33,343 nucleotides of DNA from a virus, in IMG/VR virus record IMGVR_UViG_3300045921_000781, positions 1-33,343 of that record, one strand, 5' to 3'. This document shows positions 12,114 to 22,265 of this stretch, piece after piece. The notes beneath the pieces were generated by a model, which saw nothing but the letters and a program-made list of their open reading frames with translations, had not been told where the DNA came from and did not search any database. The first letter of the stretch is position 1. Each line of letters starts with the position of its first letter. Both the position numbers and the translations under genes were made by a program.

Positions 12114-14747
12114 ATGAGCAAGGGTTTATTTCCCAGCGTTGATAATTTTATCAAGAAGCAACAGGGTATAACAGATGTGTTGGGACGCAAGATCGCCAAC
12201 CCTGTCTACCCTTGGAGTGATGCTGGCGGTCTCACGCCCGGCGATGACGTGTTCTTCCCGACACAATACATAGAGACTGAGAAATGGGATCAGGTCTTCC
12301 CTTATCGCTTGGTTGTAATCGACGCCAACAAGCCCGGCAACCCCATTGTCAATGGATTAAAAGGAACAAGTACAAGTCCAGTTAAAACCTCCTCTTTTAA
12401 GTCTGGAACTGACTATATCATATCTATATCTCCACAAGATAGGCAGTGGGTTTTTGAGCTTCCTATTACACCTCAACAAATTCAAATAGTTGACCAGTAT
12501 GCCATTAACACTACAGCGACTGCCCGAGGCATTCTGGAAGAACATAATGGCGTTACATACAAAATGATTTCTATTTCGGCAACTACGGGTATTTTTCCGA
12601 CCAGATCGACAACGGCTGGCGGAATTTCTTCGCCAAGCAATTTCGGATCTGTTTTTGGTGGAACACTTGAAGCCGCTCAAAACCTTAATAGAAGCCTAAA
12701 AGGGCTATTTACGGGAGAGGGCTCCAGCTCCTCTCAACCCGCTGGAAGGGTGAGTCCTACTGAAACTGGCTACTACAAGGCTATGTTCTTGTCCAACTTC
12801 TTGGAAAGATATGCGCAAGAAAAGAAAAAGCCCGAAAATAAAGGTTGGAGGCTTGTTCTAGATATTCCTAAAATGAGCACCTCTTATGTAGTTACGCCTG
12901 TTACGTTTGCTTTACAGAAGTCAGTTCAATCTCCAAACGAGTTTACTTTTTCATTACAGCTAAAGGCTTGGAAACGCGTTAAAATTAACCAATCCGAGTC
13001 TCCACAAAAAGAAGCTGCAAAACTTAAACCAAATGACTTTCAAAATATCTTAAGAAAAATTAGGTCTGCCCGATCCGTCCTTGGCAATACCATCAATCTT
13101 CTAAAGGCTGTAAGGTCTGATTTCCGAACTCCCTTTGAGGCTTTAAGGCAGTCGGCTTTGGCTGTTAAAGATTTGGCAGGTGTAGTTTATACTGCTGCAG
13201 ATTTGCCCGGCAACATTGTTAACGACATTAAGTCCTCTATATCGGACTCTTTAAAAATTGTTTCAACGGCTTTCATCCGTGGCGCTGGTCGTCCTGCTGT
13301 GCCCGTAGTTATTCCGAAACCAAAATTAGGCTCCACCCCTCAAATTAAAATGGATTTTATCGCTTCGTCTATTAGATCAGAAAATATTAATAATGAAGGT
13401 CTTAGCCTAGCTCAAGTCAATGCGGGCGACTTAGGCAGTGACGCTAGAAATGCCGCGATTTTGAACGGCAGTAATGAGCTTTTTCAAAATCCAGAAGAAT
13501 TTTTTGATCTGCTCGATTCTATAAATATTGATTCTTTAACATTAAGTCCTGAGCAAAGAGTTAGAATTGAAAATGAACTTAAAAAGACATCTTTGATTAC
13601 AGTTGAAGACCTCAAAAATTATAAAAATAATTTACTTGAAACCGCTTTGCTGATTTCTAACAACTACGGAGCGGGAGATGAGCTTTATTCTCAAATTTAC
13701 GGACTTCCTAAACCAAAGAAAAGAGTTCTTCCCTTGACAATAGAAGAAACAGAAGTGATTAGTGCTATATTTGAGGCAATTGAGGCCCTAGATCTTTTGA
13801 CGTCAACACAATTTGTTGATAATGTTAAGATTCAGAACCCCCTAGAGTTTGTCGGAGGATTGGCAAATGAAGCTGAAATTGATTTTGCGGATGCTGACGG
13901 CAAGATTATTCAGCCCGTACCGTTTGGTCTGACTATTGAGCAAATCGCCGCTCGATACCTTGGGGATGCAAACAGGTGGCTAGAGATTGTAACTCTTAAT
14001 AAGCTAAGGTTTCCTTATATTGATGAAGAGGGTTTCACCTACCCATTGTTGTCAAACGGAAACGGTAGGCAAATTAACGTAAATGACCAAGCTAAAAATA
14101 TTTACATTGGCCAAACCCTTTACCTAAGCAGCAACGTTGTGACGCTTTTTAAAAGAAAGGTTATTAATGTGGAGAGAATTTCCGACACCAACTACCTAGT
14201 TACTTTGGACGGAGATGCCAATCTTGACAATTTAACCACCCTCCAAAAGGCAAAGGTTAAGGGGTATAAGGCCGGCACTGTTAATAGTCAAAACCAAATA
14301 TTCATTCCAGCCACAGGTGCTGTAATTGAGGATGATTTGGTCACTATCCCTAAAAAGTTTAGACAGGACAATTTGGCAAAAATCAGTAAAGTTGATTGGC
14401 TATTAGACGAAAACGGCGATTTAGCTATCAATGAAGCGGGAGACATTCAGCTTGCAGCAGGTCTTACAAACCTTATTCAGGCTCTAAAAATCAAAATTAA
14501 AACCAGAAAGGGGTCGATTTTGCAGCACCCTGAGTTCGGCCTAGGTATTCAGCATGGTATATCTTTGGCAGACGTAGAGTCTGGAGAAATTTTGCAATCT
14601 TTTACTAAATTAATACAAGACGACCCTAGATATAGCGGAATCAATAGATTAAATATTAGACTTACAGGATCTAATACTTTATTTATCGATCTTGCCGTTA
14701 ATTTGCCCAATGGGGCAGGGATCTTACCAATTACTTTTGAGGTTTAA
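12114..14747 (+). CDS. baseplate protein with LysM and gp25-like domains
   Basis: 877 residues from ATG 12114, SD AAGGA. Residues about 112-165 (VFELPITPQQIQIVDQYAIN onward) form a conserved tail-hub-like N-terminal block. The middle is long and helical with a Ser/Gly-rich break near 170-215. Residues about 600-640 (VPFGLTIEQIAARYLGDANR) fit a LysM module as in gp53/XkdP-type tail proteins. Residues about 761-877 contain LIQALKIKIKTRKGSILQHP followed by EFGLGI, the gp25/GpW baseplate-wedge pattern. Separate genes in T4 and P2 (gp53, gp25) thus appear joined. It should nucleate the wedge with the baseplate J protein encoded next. Bases 12181-12360 are notably GC-richer (about 53%) than the flanks (about 37%). 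Confidence 0.8.
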   Translation: MSKGLFPSVDNFIKKQQGITDVLGRKIANPVYPWSDAGGLTPGDDVFFPTQYIETEKWDQVFPYRLVVIDANKPGNPIVNGLKGTSTSPVKTSSFKSGTDYIISISPQDRQWVFELPITPQQIQIVDQYAINTTATARGILEEHNGVTYKMISISATTGIFPTRSTTAGGISSPSNFGSVFGGTLEAAQNLNRSLKGLFTGEGSSSSQPAGRVSPTETGYYKAMFLSNFLERYAQEKKKPENKGWRLVLDIPKMSTSYVVTPVTFALQKSVQSPNEFTFSLQLKAWKRVKINQSESPQKEAAKLKPNDFQNILRKIRSARSVLGNTINLLKAVRSDFRTPFEALRQSALAVKDLAGVVYTAADLPGNIVNDIKSSISDSLKIVSTAFIRGAGRPAVPVVIPKPKLGSTPQIKMDFIASSIRSENINNEGLSLAQVNAGDLGSDARNAAILNGSNELFQNPEEFFDLLDSINIDSLTLSPEQRVRIENELKKTSLITVEDLKNYKNNLLETALLISNNYGAGDELYSQIYGLPKPKKRVLPLTIEETEVISAIFEAIEALDLLTSTQFVDNVKIQNPLEFVGGLANEAEIDFADADGKIIQPVPFGLTIEQIAARYLGDANRWLEIVTLNKLRFPYIDEEGFTYPLLSNGNGRQINVNDQAKNIYIGQTLYLSSNVVTLFKRKVINVERISDTNYLVTLDGDANLDNLTTLQKAKVKGYKAGTVNSQNQIFIPATGAVIEDDLVTIPKKFRQDNLAKISKVDWLLDENGDLAINEAGDIQLAAGLTNLIQALKIKIKTRKGSILQHPEFGLGIQHGISLADVESGEILQSFTKLIQDDPRYSGINRLNIRLTGSNTLFIDLAVNLPNGAGILPITFEV

Positions 14748-14749
14748 AA

Positions 14750-17700
14750 ATGGCAACTCCAACACCACAATCTTACGAGCAACTCATTTCTCAAATGTAT
14801 GCCGCCTACCAGTCACGAATTGGTATCAACGACATCAATGTTGGATCTGCAGTTAGTTCATTTTTTGAGGTAGTGGCACAAAAGATTTATTTAGCAAACG
14901 CCTCAAATTTCTCTATTCTTCGAGACTACAATTTAGACCGAGCTTCTGGTGAAGCTCTTAAGAGGATTGCCGCTGAAGACCGAGTATTCCCCCTTCCAGC
15001 TAGGGTGGCAACGGGGCGAGTGAATATAACCGACTCCTCTTTTACAAAAAAATCTACTAAAGTTTATGCAGGTGCTGCCGCCCCAAACGTTGGATCGACT
15101 GTTATTAAGGTTTCCGACGCCTCAGGGTGGCCCAATTCTGGCGCTATCTATATCGGTCGCGGAACAAACAACATTGAAGGCCCAATCTCTTACTCGTCTA
15201 TTACTCAGCTAGGTGGATTCTACCAGATCACCCTCGTCACCCCTACCACTAAATTCCACAACATTTCAGAAAGCGTAATCCTTGCGCAGGGCGGAAACCG
15301 ATTTGTTCCCGCAGGCTCCGTAGTAATCGCCCCAGCATCTGGCGGAGCTGAAGACGTTAACTTCACAATCACTCAATCCGTCACAATGCTTGACGGGGAA
15401 AATGAAATTAAAAATGTACCCGTAGCAGCTCAAAAGCCGGGCGCCGAAGGGAACGTGCCAAGAGGAGCGATTAAGCGCTTCATCTCTCCCCCGTTTACTG
15501 GCGCTACCGTCACAAATGCAATCCAATTTACCACAGGTCGCGATGAGGAGTCCGACCAAGAATTGAAAGCTCGAGTTAAGAGAGCAAGACTTTCTAGAGG
15601 ACTTGGTACTGCAATTGCCGTTCAAAATTCCGTGTTGGGGCAACAAGCCCCTGACGAAGCGGCTACGGTTCTTTCGGCAGAAATCTTTTCTTCTGCAGAT
15701 GAGACCGTACTGTATATTGATAACGGTCAAGGCTATGAAGAAAAAACAGAAGGAGTTGGGGTTGAATTTATTGTAGATGAAGCCTTGGGTGGTGAAACTA
15801 ACTTCCAACTTGCAACTGGCGGTCAGCAATCATCTGTAGCCAAAGCTTTTATTGAATCTAACGCTGTAGCTCCTTTCGCTATAATAGGCGGAGATAGACT
15901 CGCCATCTCTGTTGGCGGAGTTATTACCGAACACGTATTTAAAAATGAAGATTTCAGATCGCCCGGCGCAGCTACTGCCTATGAAATCATTTCCAGTGTT
16001 AACGCAAATCCTGATTTGAATTTCTCTGCTAGAACTTCAGAAAACGCCACAAAAGTTACGTTTTTTGCTAAAACTGAGGAAAGAGAGTACATTCAAAAAA
16101 CCGAACCGTCAACAGGAAGGGATGCCGGATTTATTCTTGGACTTCCAGTTAACGAAGTAGAAACATTAAGACTTTATAAAAATGGTCAACTTCTTTCTAA
16201 AAACGGAAGATTTGCCACAATAGAATCTCAAAATCAACAAACTTGGTCTCCAAGCATTGCTTCTGGAGACACCCTTAACATTTCTGTTGACGGAACTCAA
16301 TTTATCAACTATACATTTACGGACGCCGACTTTGCTAATGAGGGGACGTTCACTACAGTTAACAAGAACAACACTCTACAGTCATGGTGTAATGTCATCA
16401 ATAATAAAATTGTAGGTATTACAGCGCTTCCAGCAGGAAATAAAATCAAAATTACATCGAATTTAGGGGCTGATAGCAGAGCTTCAATAGATATCAACCC
16501 TCTTTCAACATTAGTAACCAAGGGAATGTTTGCCCCTACTGGACTTTCGGTTAAAGGTGCGGCTGCTGACTTTAAACTTAGTCGCAATACTGCTCAATTT
16601 AAGCTTACTAAACCTCTAACCGCAGGCGACAGCTTGTCTGCTGGTACAGAAAGCACCAAAGCTAACATTTCCTCGGGCAATATTGTGGGAGGAACCGTTA
16701 CGCTCACTCAAGACGGGTATTTCTGGTTGTTAATTGATGATCCGACTGCTAGCATTATTCGCACTGGAATGGCCGCTGACGTTCTTTTGAATGTACTTAA
16801 GCCCTCTGCAAACATTGTTAGATACCAGTCTTTAACTCCTGCAGTTTTCAACGCTGTTCAGGTGGGGGATTGGGTAATTGTAAGGTCTTTGGAGTTAAAT
16901 GCAAACAACAGGTTAGAAGGTAGGGTACATGCCGTTACTCCTACTACCCTAGATATTTTAGTCACAGCCACTGAATATGCTGCTGCGGTAGCTCAAGGGC
17001 CGATCCTATTCCAAGATGGTTTTATTGTCGTAAGAACAAAAAGAGCCGTTCAGAAGCTTGCTATTTCAGCGGGAACTTATAACTTATTCCAAATTTCTGA
17101 ACTTATTAACGCTGATTTGGTTGGAGCCACATGTTCAGTTTTGAATGATAAAAACTTAATTATCACCACCAAGACTGAGGATATAACAGGATCAGTATTG
17201 CTTGTTGATATTGACACTCAAGCTAAAATTTTGAACTTCACTTCGGGACAGTCTTCGGTTTCTGACTTCTCATTGTTTGGATTTTATGAATCTCAAAATA
17301 AAGAAAACAGCTTCCCTGCCTTTGTTCATTCAGAAATTTCTGGCGATGAGCCTGCCGATCCACCATTAACTTATATTACCTCTTTTAACTCTAGCGAAAA
17401 CTTGGGCACTCTTGGTGTGTCAAAAAACTTGTTGGTTTGTGGCGCTGAGCCCTTTGACGCTCCTAAGGACAGTGTTATTAAAAATGAGGTCTCTCAAATT
17501 AGATTAATTAACGGTACTACGGTCGATATCACACAGACACCTATGTTTAGAAGGATGAGAACTGGCGATCGATATTTCTTGTGTACGCCCTATGACTTTT
17601 CTGAAGCGGATAATATAGTAGTTGTTTTGGATAATGACGTCACAAATAAGTCATTTCCCATACCCTTAAACAGAAAAGCTGCGACCAACCAGACCACTAC

Positions 17701-20653
17701 TATTTCTAGTATTTCGTTTAGAGCTTACGACATTGAATCTGGCCCTGCTGTTGAGTTCTCTCAATATTTTGGTGCTGATTTTGATTTTTCAAACTACAAA
17801 GTTATGATGCAAGCTAGAGGTGTAATCCACCCTACCTATACACTTGTAGATGAAGACGCGGTATTGATTAGATCTAAAAGTCTCGGCTCATCTGGTAATA
17901 AAATCAGGGTTTCATACGAATATCCAACTCAGCCAAATCAAGGAATTACAGATACTGTTGCAGTTAGCGAACTGACAAAAATCTCTATCTTCTTAAAATC
18001 TGGAAATCCAGTTTCAAATACAATTGACGGGACAACCGAGTGGAACGTAACCATCACACCTATGGTTGGCTACGATCAAGTGACATACACTTGGAACGGA
18101 ACTGGAACTAACCCAACAATTTCTGGAGCGCTTTCCTCTGGCGGATACGCGACCATTACTGCCGAAGGTGAGTTTTCTCCTCAAAACATTGGAACGTTTA
18201 GGGTTGTATCGGCAACCGCGACATCTTTTACAGTCGCAAGACCTACTGGTGCGGCGCTTGCTGAATCTAATGTTGCTACATTAACTAGCACCACCATAAG
18301 ACTGTACGAGTCTGACGACACAACCGCGCAAGAAATAGTTGACTACATTAATGATAATCTTGCTGATTTTATTGAGGCGTCAATTATTGATGATAACGGG
18401 ACTACAGGCTCTGGTGTTATTGATAAGTCCACATTTGAGGATTCTTTCTTTACTTCAGAGAGCGTAGCGCTAGTTGACGGCGAAAACTATATCTTGAGTA
18501 GCAACCTTACGGCGGTAGCTCCAAACGCTCAATTCACCTTTAAAACGCCATTGACAATGCCTTCTTTCTCTACTGCAACGCCAAACGCTTACGCATTTAA
18601 CAATGGTGAGGTTATTAAACTTATCCCTACCACAGCCAAACAAGTAGAAGATTTTGTAAATGTTCTCGCGGTTTCTGGCGTTTCTACTGTAGGAACAATA
18701 AGGGCTGTAGCAAAAGAAAGCAGGGTTCAAATAAGGTCGGACGTTTTAGGATCGTCAGGTTCGGTTCAGGTTGCTGGTGGAAGGGGTAATCTTTCTACTG
18801 CTGAAGTTCAGCAAGCGGCAATTAAAATCGATGATCAATACGCTAAAGTGGTTGTTGAAAGATCATCACTCCTAGGCTTCCATGGCGGTCAATACGTCAA
18901 ACTTAAAGCTCAAAACCTTCAGAAAAAAGATACAGAGTTTAGTGACACAAGCGTACTTGATGTCACCCCAAACTCGCCAATTGCTGGAAAAACTTCTATC
19001 ACTATATCTAACAAACAGGCCCATGAGCTGTTTTTTGGTAAGCCCAAAACATTCATTCGCGATATAGGCACTACTTTTAGGGTAGAAAAACACGGTATTT
19101 TGACTGCAATTATTGCAGATCCCGGCACAAACAACCCACACTTCGAGAAAGATGTTGAATTTAACGATGTTTCGGGCGTTATTAATGTTTCTTACAACAC
19201 AAACACTGGATTTGCAGAATATACCGCAACTTCTCCGCAAAGGAATTTTTCAGAAGTTCCAATAGGTGCAAAATTGACAATTTCTGGCTTTACAAATCCC
19301 GAAAACAACGGAACTTTCACTATTGTGGGTGTTTCTTCAAACAATAAGACCTTGGTGGTTGAAAACCCCGACGCGGTTTCGGAGTCTGGAACTACTATTT
19401 CTCCTGCCAATATATCTATTGCTGCAGAAGTAGCGGAAGGCGACACAGTTATTATTGATGCTCCATTCTCTGTTTTGAATAGAGGTACATTTAAAGTTAT
19501 TAGAAGATTTGAGAATACCATTTGGATTGAAAACCCGTCCTCAGTTGAGGAAGATGTTGCTGTTGTTGCAAACGCAGTACCACTAACTTTTAACGGATCT
19601 ACCCAATTTGATCTAACTATGGTTGATAACGGATTGAGGATTCAGTGGAACGGAAACGGAGCTAACCCATCCCTTTCGCTCGCTAAGGTAGGTCAGATAG
19701 CAACGCTTGGAACTGACTTTCATCCTAATAACCAAGGTAGCTTCTGCATTGTAGCTAAAGGTACAAACTTTATTATTGTGGCAAACGCTTTGGGTGTAAA
19801 CGAAACTGCTATTCAGATATCTAACGTCTTCCAAATTCATAAGCCTTCTTTAAGGTTTTACGAATACGAGTCTACTGTTGAAAACGACACTTTTGTGGTT
19901 GGTGGGGATTTGTTGGGTGAAGCAAGTATTGGGCTTTATAAAGTTTTTGAGGTTTTCTCCGAAAATCGAATTATTGTAGATGGAATTATCGCAGCTATAT
20001 CTAACTTCTCGTTGGGTAACAGAGCAGAAGAGATTTATGTTCAAGAACAATCTCCTTACTATGGTTATAAGAAAGTTTATAATAAGGCCGCAGACCCTGC
20101 AAACCTGAACCAAGGAATTTTGGTGTTCGACTCTGCTAATCAATATTTGAAGATCAATAAGGATGCGGGGGCTGTTAAGATATATTCTATGTCTAAGCTT
20201 GAATTCCCTACCAATATTAAAAAAGGGGTAGACTCTTATAGATATAACATAGGCCTTATTCGACAAGCTAACAAAGTTGTCTATGGCGAGCCAAGAGGTG
20301 GGGAGTTTGAGGGTGTTGCTGCTGCAGGAGCTGAAATCTTTATTCAGCCGCCACTAATTAGACGTATCCAAGTCTCAATTGTTGTAAGATTGAACACGGG
20401 CGTTCCTTTCACTAAAATTATTGAAAGGGTGAGAGATAGTGTAGCTTCGCTTGTTAACTCTACAGGTATCGGGCAGAGCATTCCTCTGAGTGACGTTGTT
20501 TCTACGGTTAACTCAATACCCGGTGTATTTGCCGTATCAATTGCGTCGCCATCTTACAGCCCAAGCCTCGATTTGCTTGTGGTAAATCCATCAGAGAAGC
20601 CGCTAATTATTGACCCAGTTGCGGATATTATTGTTTCTAAGGTTGGATCATAA
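14750..20653 (+). CDS. giant baseplate J-like (gp6-like) wedge protein
   Basis: 1967 residues; SD GAGG, two bases after the previous stop. The N-terminus (GINDINVGSAVSSFFEVVAQ, LDRASGEALKRIAAEDRV) and residues about 185-300 (FVPAGSVVIAP, PGAEGNVPRGAI, GRDEESDQELKARVKRARLS) are classic baseplate J. The C-terminal hundred residues (IQVSIVVRLN, TKIIERVRDSVASLVNSTGI, GQSIPLSDVVSTVNSIPGVF) complete it. Between them lie over 1400 residues of inserted beta modules in two recurrent types: a 'GDxLxIxVDG...F' type (about 379-465 and 505-600) and an 'NxGTFxIV...NPxAV' type (about 1141-1178, 1487-1548, 1571-1604, 1621-1690). J proteins are usually 300-700 residues. It forms the wedge ring; the inserts probably decorate the baseplate rim or bind fibres. 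Confidence 0.88.
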   Translation: MATPTPQSYEQLISQMYAAYQSRIGINDINVGSAVSSFFEVVAQKIYLANASNFSILRDYNLDRASGEALKRIAAEDRVFPLPARVATGRVNITDSSFTKKSTKVYAGAAAPNVGSTVIKVSDASGWPNSGAIYIGRGTNNIEGPISYSSITQLGGFYQITLVTPTTKFHNISESVILAQGGNRFVPAGSVVIAPASGGAEDVNFTITQSVTMLDGENEIKNVPVAAQKPGAEGNVPRGAIKRFISPPFTGATVTNAIQFTTGRDEESDQELKARVKRARLSRGLGTAIAVQNSVLGQQAPDEAATVLSAEIFSSADETVLYIDNGQGYEEKTEGVGVEFIVDEALGGETNFQLATGGQQSSVAKAFIESNAVAPFAIIGGDRLAISVGGVITEHVFKNEDFRSPGAATAYEIISSVNANPDLNFSARTSENATKVTFFAKTEEREYIQKTEPSTGRDAGFILGLPVNEVETLRLYKNGQLLSKNGRFATIESQNQQTWSPSIASGDTLNISVDGTQFINYTFTDADFANEGTFTTVNKNNTLQSWCNVINNKIVGITALPAGNKIKITSNLGADSRASIDINPLSTLVTKGMFAPTGLSVKGAAADFKLSRNTAQFKLTKPLTAGDSLSAGTESTKANISSGNIVGGTVTLTQDGYFWLLIDDPTASIIRTGMAADVLLNVLKPSANIVRYQSLTPAVFNAVQVGDWVIVRSLELNANNRLEGRVHAVTPTTLDILVTATEYAAAVAQGPILFQDGFIVVRTKRAVQKLAISAGTYNLFQISELINADLVGATCSVLNDKNLIITTKTEDITGSVLLVDIDTQAKILNFTSGQSSVSDFSLFGFYESQNKENSFPAFVHSEISGDEPADPPLTYITSFNSSENLGTLGVSKNLLVCGAEPFDAPKDSVIKNEVSQIRLINGTTVDITQTPMFRRMRTGDRYFLCTPYDFSEADNIVVVLDNDVTNKSFPIPLNRKAATNQTTTISSISFRAYDIESGPAVEFSQYFGADFDFSNYKVMMQARGVIHPTYTLVDEDAVLIRSKSLGSSGNKIRVSYEYPTQPNQGITDTVAVSELTKISIFLKSGNPVSNTIDGTTEWNVTITPMVGYDQVTYTWNGTGTNPTISGALSSGGYATITAEGEFSPQNIGTFRVVSATATSFTVARPTGAALAESNVATLTSTTIRLYESDDTTAQEIVDYINDNLADFIEASIIDDNGTTGSGVIDKSTFEDSFFTSESVALVDGENYILSSNLTAVAPNAQFTFKTPLTMPSFSTATPNAYAFNNGEVIKLIPTTAKQVEDFVNVLAVSGVSTVGTIRAVAKESRVQIRSDVLGSSGSVQVAGGRGNLSTAEVQQAAIKIDDQYAKVVVERSSLLGFHGGQYVKLKAQNLQKKDTEFSDTSVLDVTPNSPIAGKTSITISNKQAHELFFGKPKTFIRDIGTTFRVEKHGILTAIIADPGTNNPHFEKDVEFNDVSGVINVSYNTNTGFAEYTATSPQRNFSEVPIGAKLTISGFTNPENNGTFTIVGVSSNNKTLVVENPDAVSESGTTISPANISIAAEVAEGDTVIIDAPFSVLNRGTFKVIRRFENTIWIENPSSVEEDVAVVANAVPLTFNGSTQFDLTMVDNGLRIQWNGNGANPSLSLAKVGQIATLGTDFHPNNQGSFCIVAKGTNFIIVANALGVNETAIQISNVFQIHKPSLRFYEYESTVENDTFVVGGDLLGEASIGLYKVFEVFSENRIIVDGIIAAISNFSLGNRAEEIYVQEQSPYYGYKKVYNKAADPANLNQGILVFDSANQYLKINKDAGAVKIYSMSKLEFPTNIKKGVDSYRYNIGLIRQANKVVYGEPRGGEFEGVAAAGAEIFIQPPLIRRIQVSIVVRLNTGVPFTKIIERVRDSVASLVNSTGIGQSIPLSDVVSTVNSIPGVFAVSIASPSYSPSLDLLVVNPSEKPLIIDPVADIIVSKVGS

Positions 20654-22257
20654 TGGACTCATCAGACATTAAAAAAGATTTAAGAAAAGCGCTTAACCCT
20701 ATAATTAAAGGGCCAAAAACCGACGCTATTTTAGAAGCGTTGTCCTACCCGCTGTCTAATTTGGTAAAAAACGCAGAGTCTGTTAACAATATGCTCTATC
20801 TGGTAACCGCCGAAGAGCAATATTTGGATCAATTGTTGTCCGCTAAAGGCCTCAGAAGACCAGAAAACGTAGGTCTTTCAGATGAAATTTTTAGACAAAT
20901 TGGTATTGAGATTGGCAATAGAAAGCAGGTTAGAAGCCTTTTAAACAAAATTCTTAATATTATTTTTGGAGAAGAATATGTAAGTGCGACGATTGATTCA
21001 AATTTTCCTCAGCCGTATGCGTTAGAGGATGGAGATACTTTAACTTTTGCTTTTGACGATGGCGAATCAATGACGGTTGTTTTTAAAACCTCTCAGTTTG
21101 CAAATATCGGTCAAGCAACGGCGGCGGAAGTAGCTGATGCTATTACTAAAGAAATTAGACGACTTGGTAGAAATGGAGCGGCAATCACGCTGGATTCTGG
21201 TAATGATGTGTATGTTCGTCTTATTTCTCAAACAATCGGCCCATCTTCTACTGTTAAAGTATTGGGCGGTAAAGCTCAAAACAAGCTTCAATTCGATCGA
21301 GTTGTTCCGACTTCAGGACTTCCAACTACCCAATGGACTGTTCAAAAACAGTCAAACGGAAATATAAGATTGATTTGGTCAGCAGGCCCTAATCCCAACA
21401 TTGGACTTATCAACAAAAACGATTACGTTAACATCTATGGCGCATCATTTCAACAGGACAATAGAGGGACGTTTACAATTGTTGCCGTTAAAAGTGGTTC
21501 TGTTGGCAATGCTTATGTAGAGTTTCAAAACCCAATTGCCGTTAACGAAATCGTTCTTCAAGGTACTTCTGACGGAGTTCTCTTTTTTACTCCAACTCGA
21601 AAGATACTAAGCAGTAAACGGACTTATGCTGCTGTTTATCAAACTGAATCCAGATTAATCGAAATTTTTATGCCCGCCACAACTAAGGTTGTGCGAAGGG
21701 ATAATGTTGGTGCGTCTTATTTTCAGCCTCAACTCCCTTCTCCTGACAATATCAAAGGGCCATATCTCTGGGATCTTTCAAAAGAATATCTTATTGGCGA
21801 AGAAGAATGCAACACTACACAAATCATCGACTCCAACACGGAAAGTATTGTTTTTGTAGATGACGCATCTGAAATACCTGACGATCAAGGACACCTGATT
21901 TTTGGTTTTGGAACGGATAAGGAAGAAGGCCCAGTACCGTATCTTGGTAGGCCTTCCTCTAACTCTCTTATTATTAACCCAACTTATAACTTTAAATTTG
22001 TACATGATGTAGGAACAAACATCTCATACGTAACCCAAAACTTTCCATACACCCCTGACGCCGACGGATCTGACTTCGGTCTTTATTTGACTGACGAAGT
22101 GAGCGGTAGAATTTATGCGGAAGAGTTGATTGAGCTAGTAAAAGCGACAGGTATAAGAATTGCAATTACTATTCTTTATCCAAATGATGAGGGGTATGGT
22201 AAGTGGGGTACGGAAAATTCCGAAATTAAAGTTATTTTTGGGCCAGATCCAGAATAG
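20653..22257 (+). CDS. baseplate/tail protein next to J (gpI/gp7-like position)
   Basis: 534 residues; ATG 20653 shares a base with the J stop (TAATG). The N-terminus (residues 1-110) is helical, YPLSNLVKNAESVNNMLYLV then EEQYLDQLLSAKGLRRP, as in tail proteins that follow J in many myoviruses. Residues about 126-215 are a 'GDTLTFAFDDG' module and about 228-301 an 'NRGTFTIVAV...NPIAVNEI' module; both types also occur in the J protein. The C-terminus (TGIRIAITILYPNDEGYGKW) may contact fibres. The exact homology (gpI or wedge gp7/8) cannot be settled by eye. Confidence 0.7.
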   Translation: MDSSDIKKDLRKALNPIIKGPKTDAILEALSYPLSNLVKNAESVNNMLYLVTAEEQYLDQLLSAKGLRRPENVGLSDEIFRQIGIEIGNRKQVRSLLNKILNIIFGEEYVSATIDSNFPQPYALEDGDTLTFAFDDGESMTVVFKTSQFANIGQATAAEVADAITKEIRRLGRNGAAITLDSGNDVYVRLISQTIGPSSTVKVLGGKAQNKLQFDRVVPTSGLPTTQWTVQKQSNGNIRLIWSAGPNPNIGLINKNDYVNIYGASFQQDNRGTFTIVAVKSGSVGNAYVEFQNPIAVNEIVLQGTSDGVLFFTPTRKILSSKRTYAAVYQTESRLIEIFMPATTKVVRRDNVGASYFQPQLPSPDNIKGPYLWDLSKEYLIGEEECNTTQIIDSNTESIVFVDDASEIPDDQGHLIFGFGTDKEEGPVPYLGRPSSNSLIINPTYNFKFVHDVGTNISYVTQNFPYTPDADGSDFGLYLTDEVSGRIYAEELIELVKATGIRIAITILYPNDEGYGKWGTENSEIKVIFGPDPE

Positions 22258-22265
22258 GTGGAAAT

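Noticed and set aside
14553-14562. TGGTATAT inside the 12114 gene as a promoter
   Set aside because: It lies in coding DNA 190 bases from the next start; in an AT-rich genome single copies are expected by chance.
15266-20266. Long minus-strand open frames opposite the J gene
   Set aside because: They are shadows of a gene with clear J-type ends; no SD and Cys-rich implausible products.
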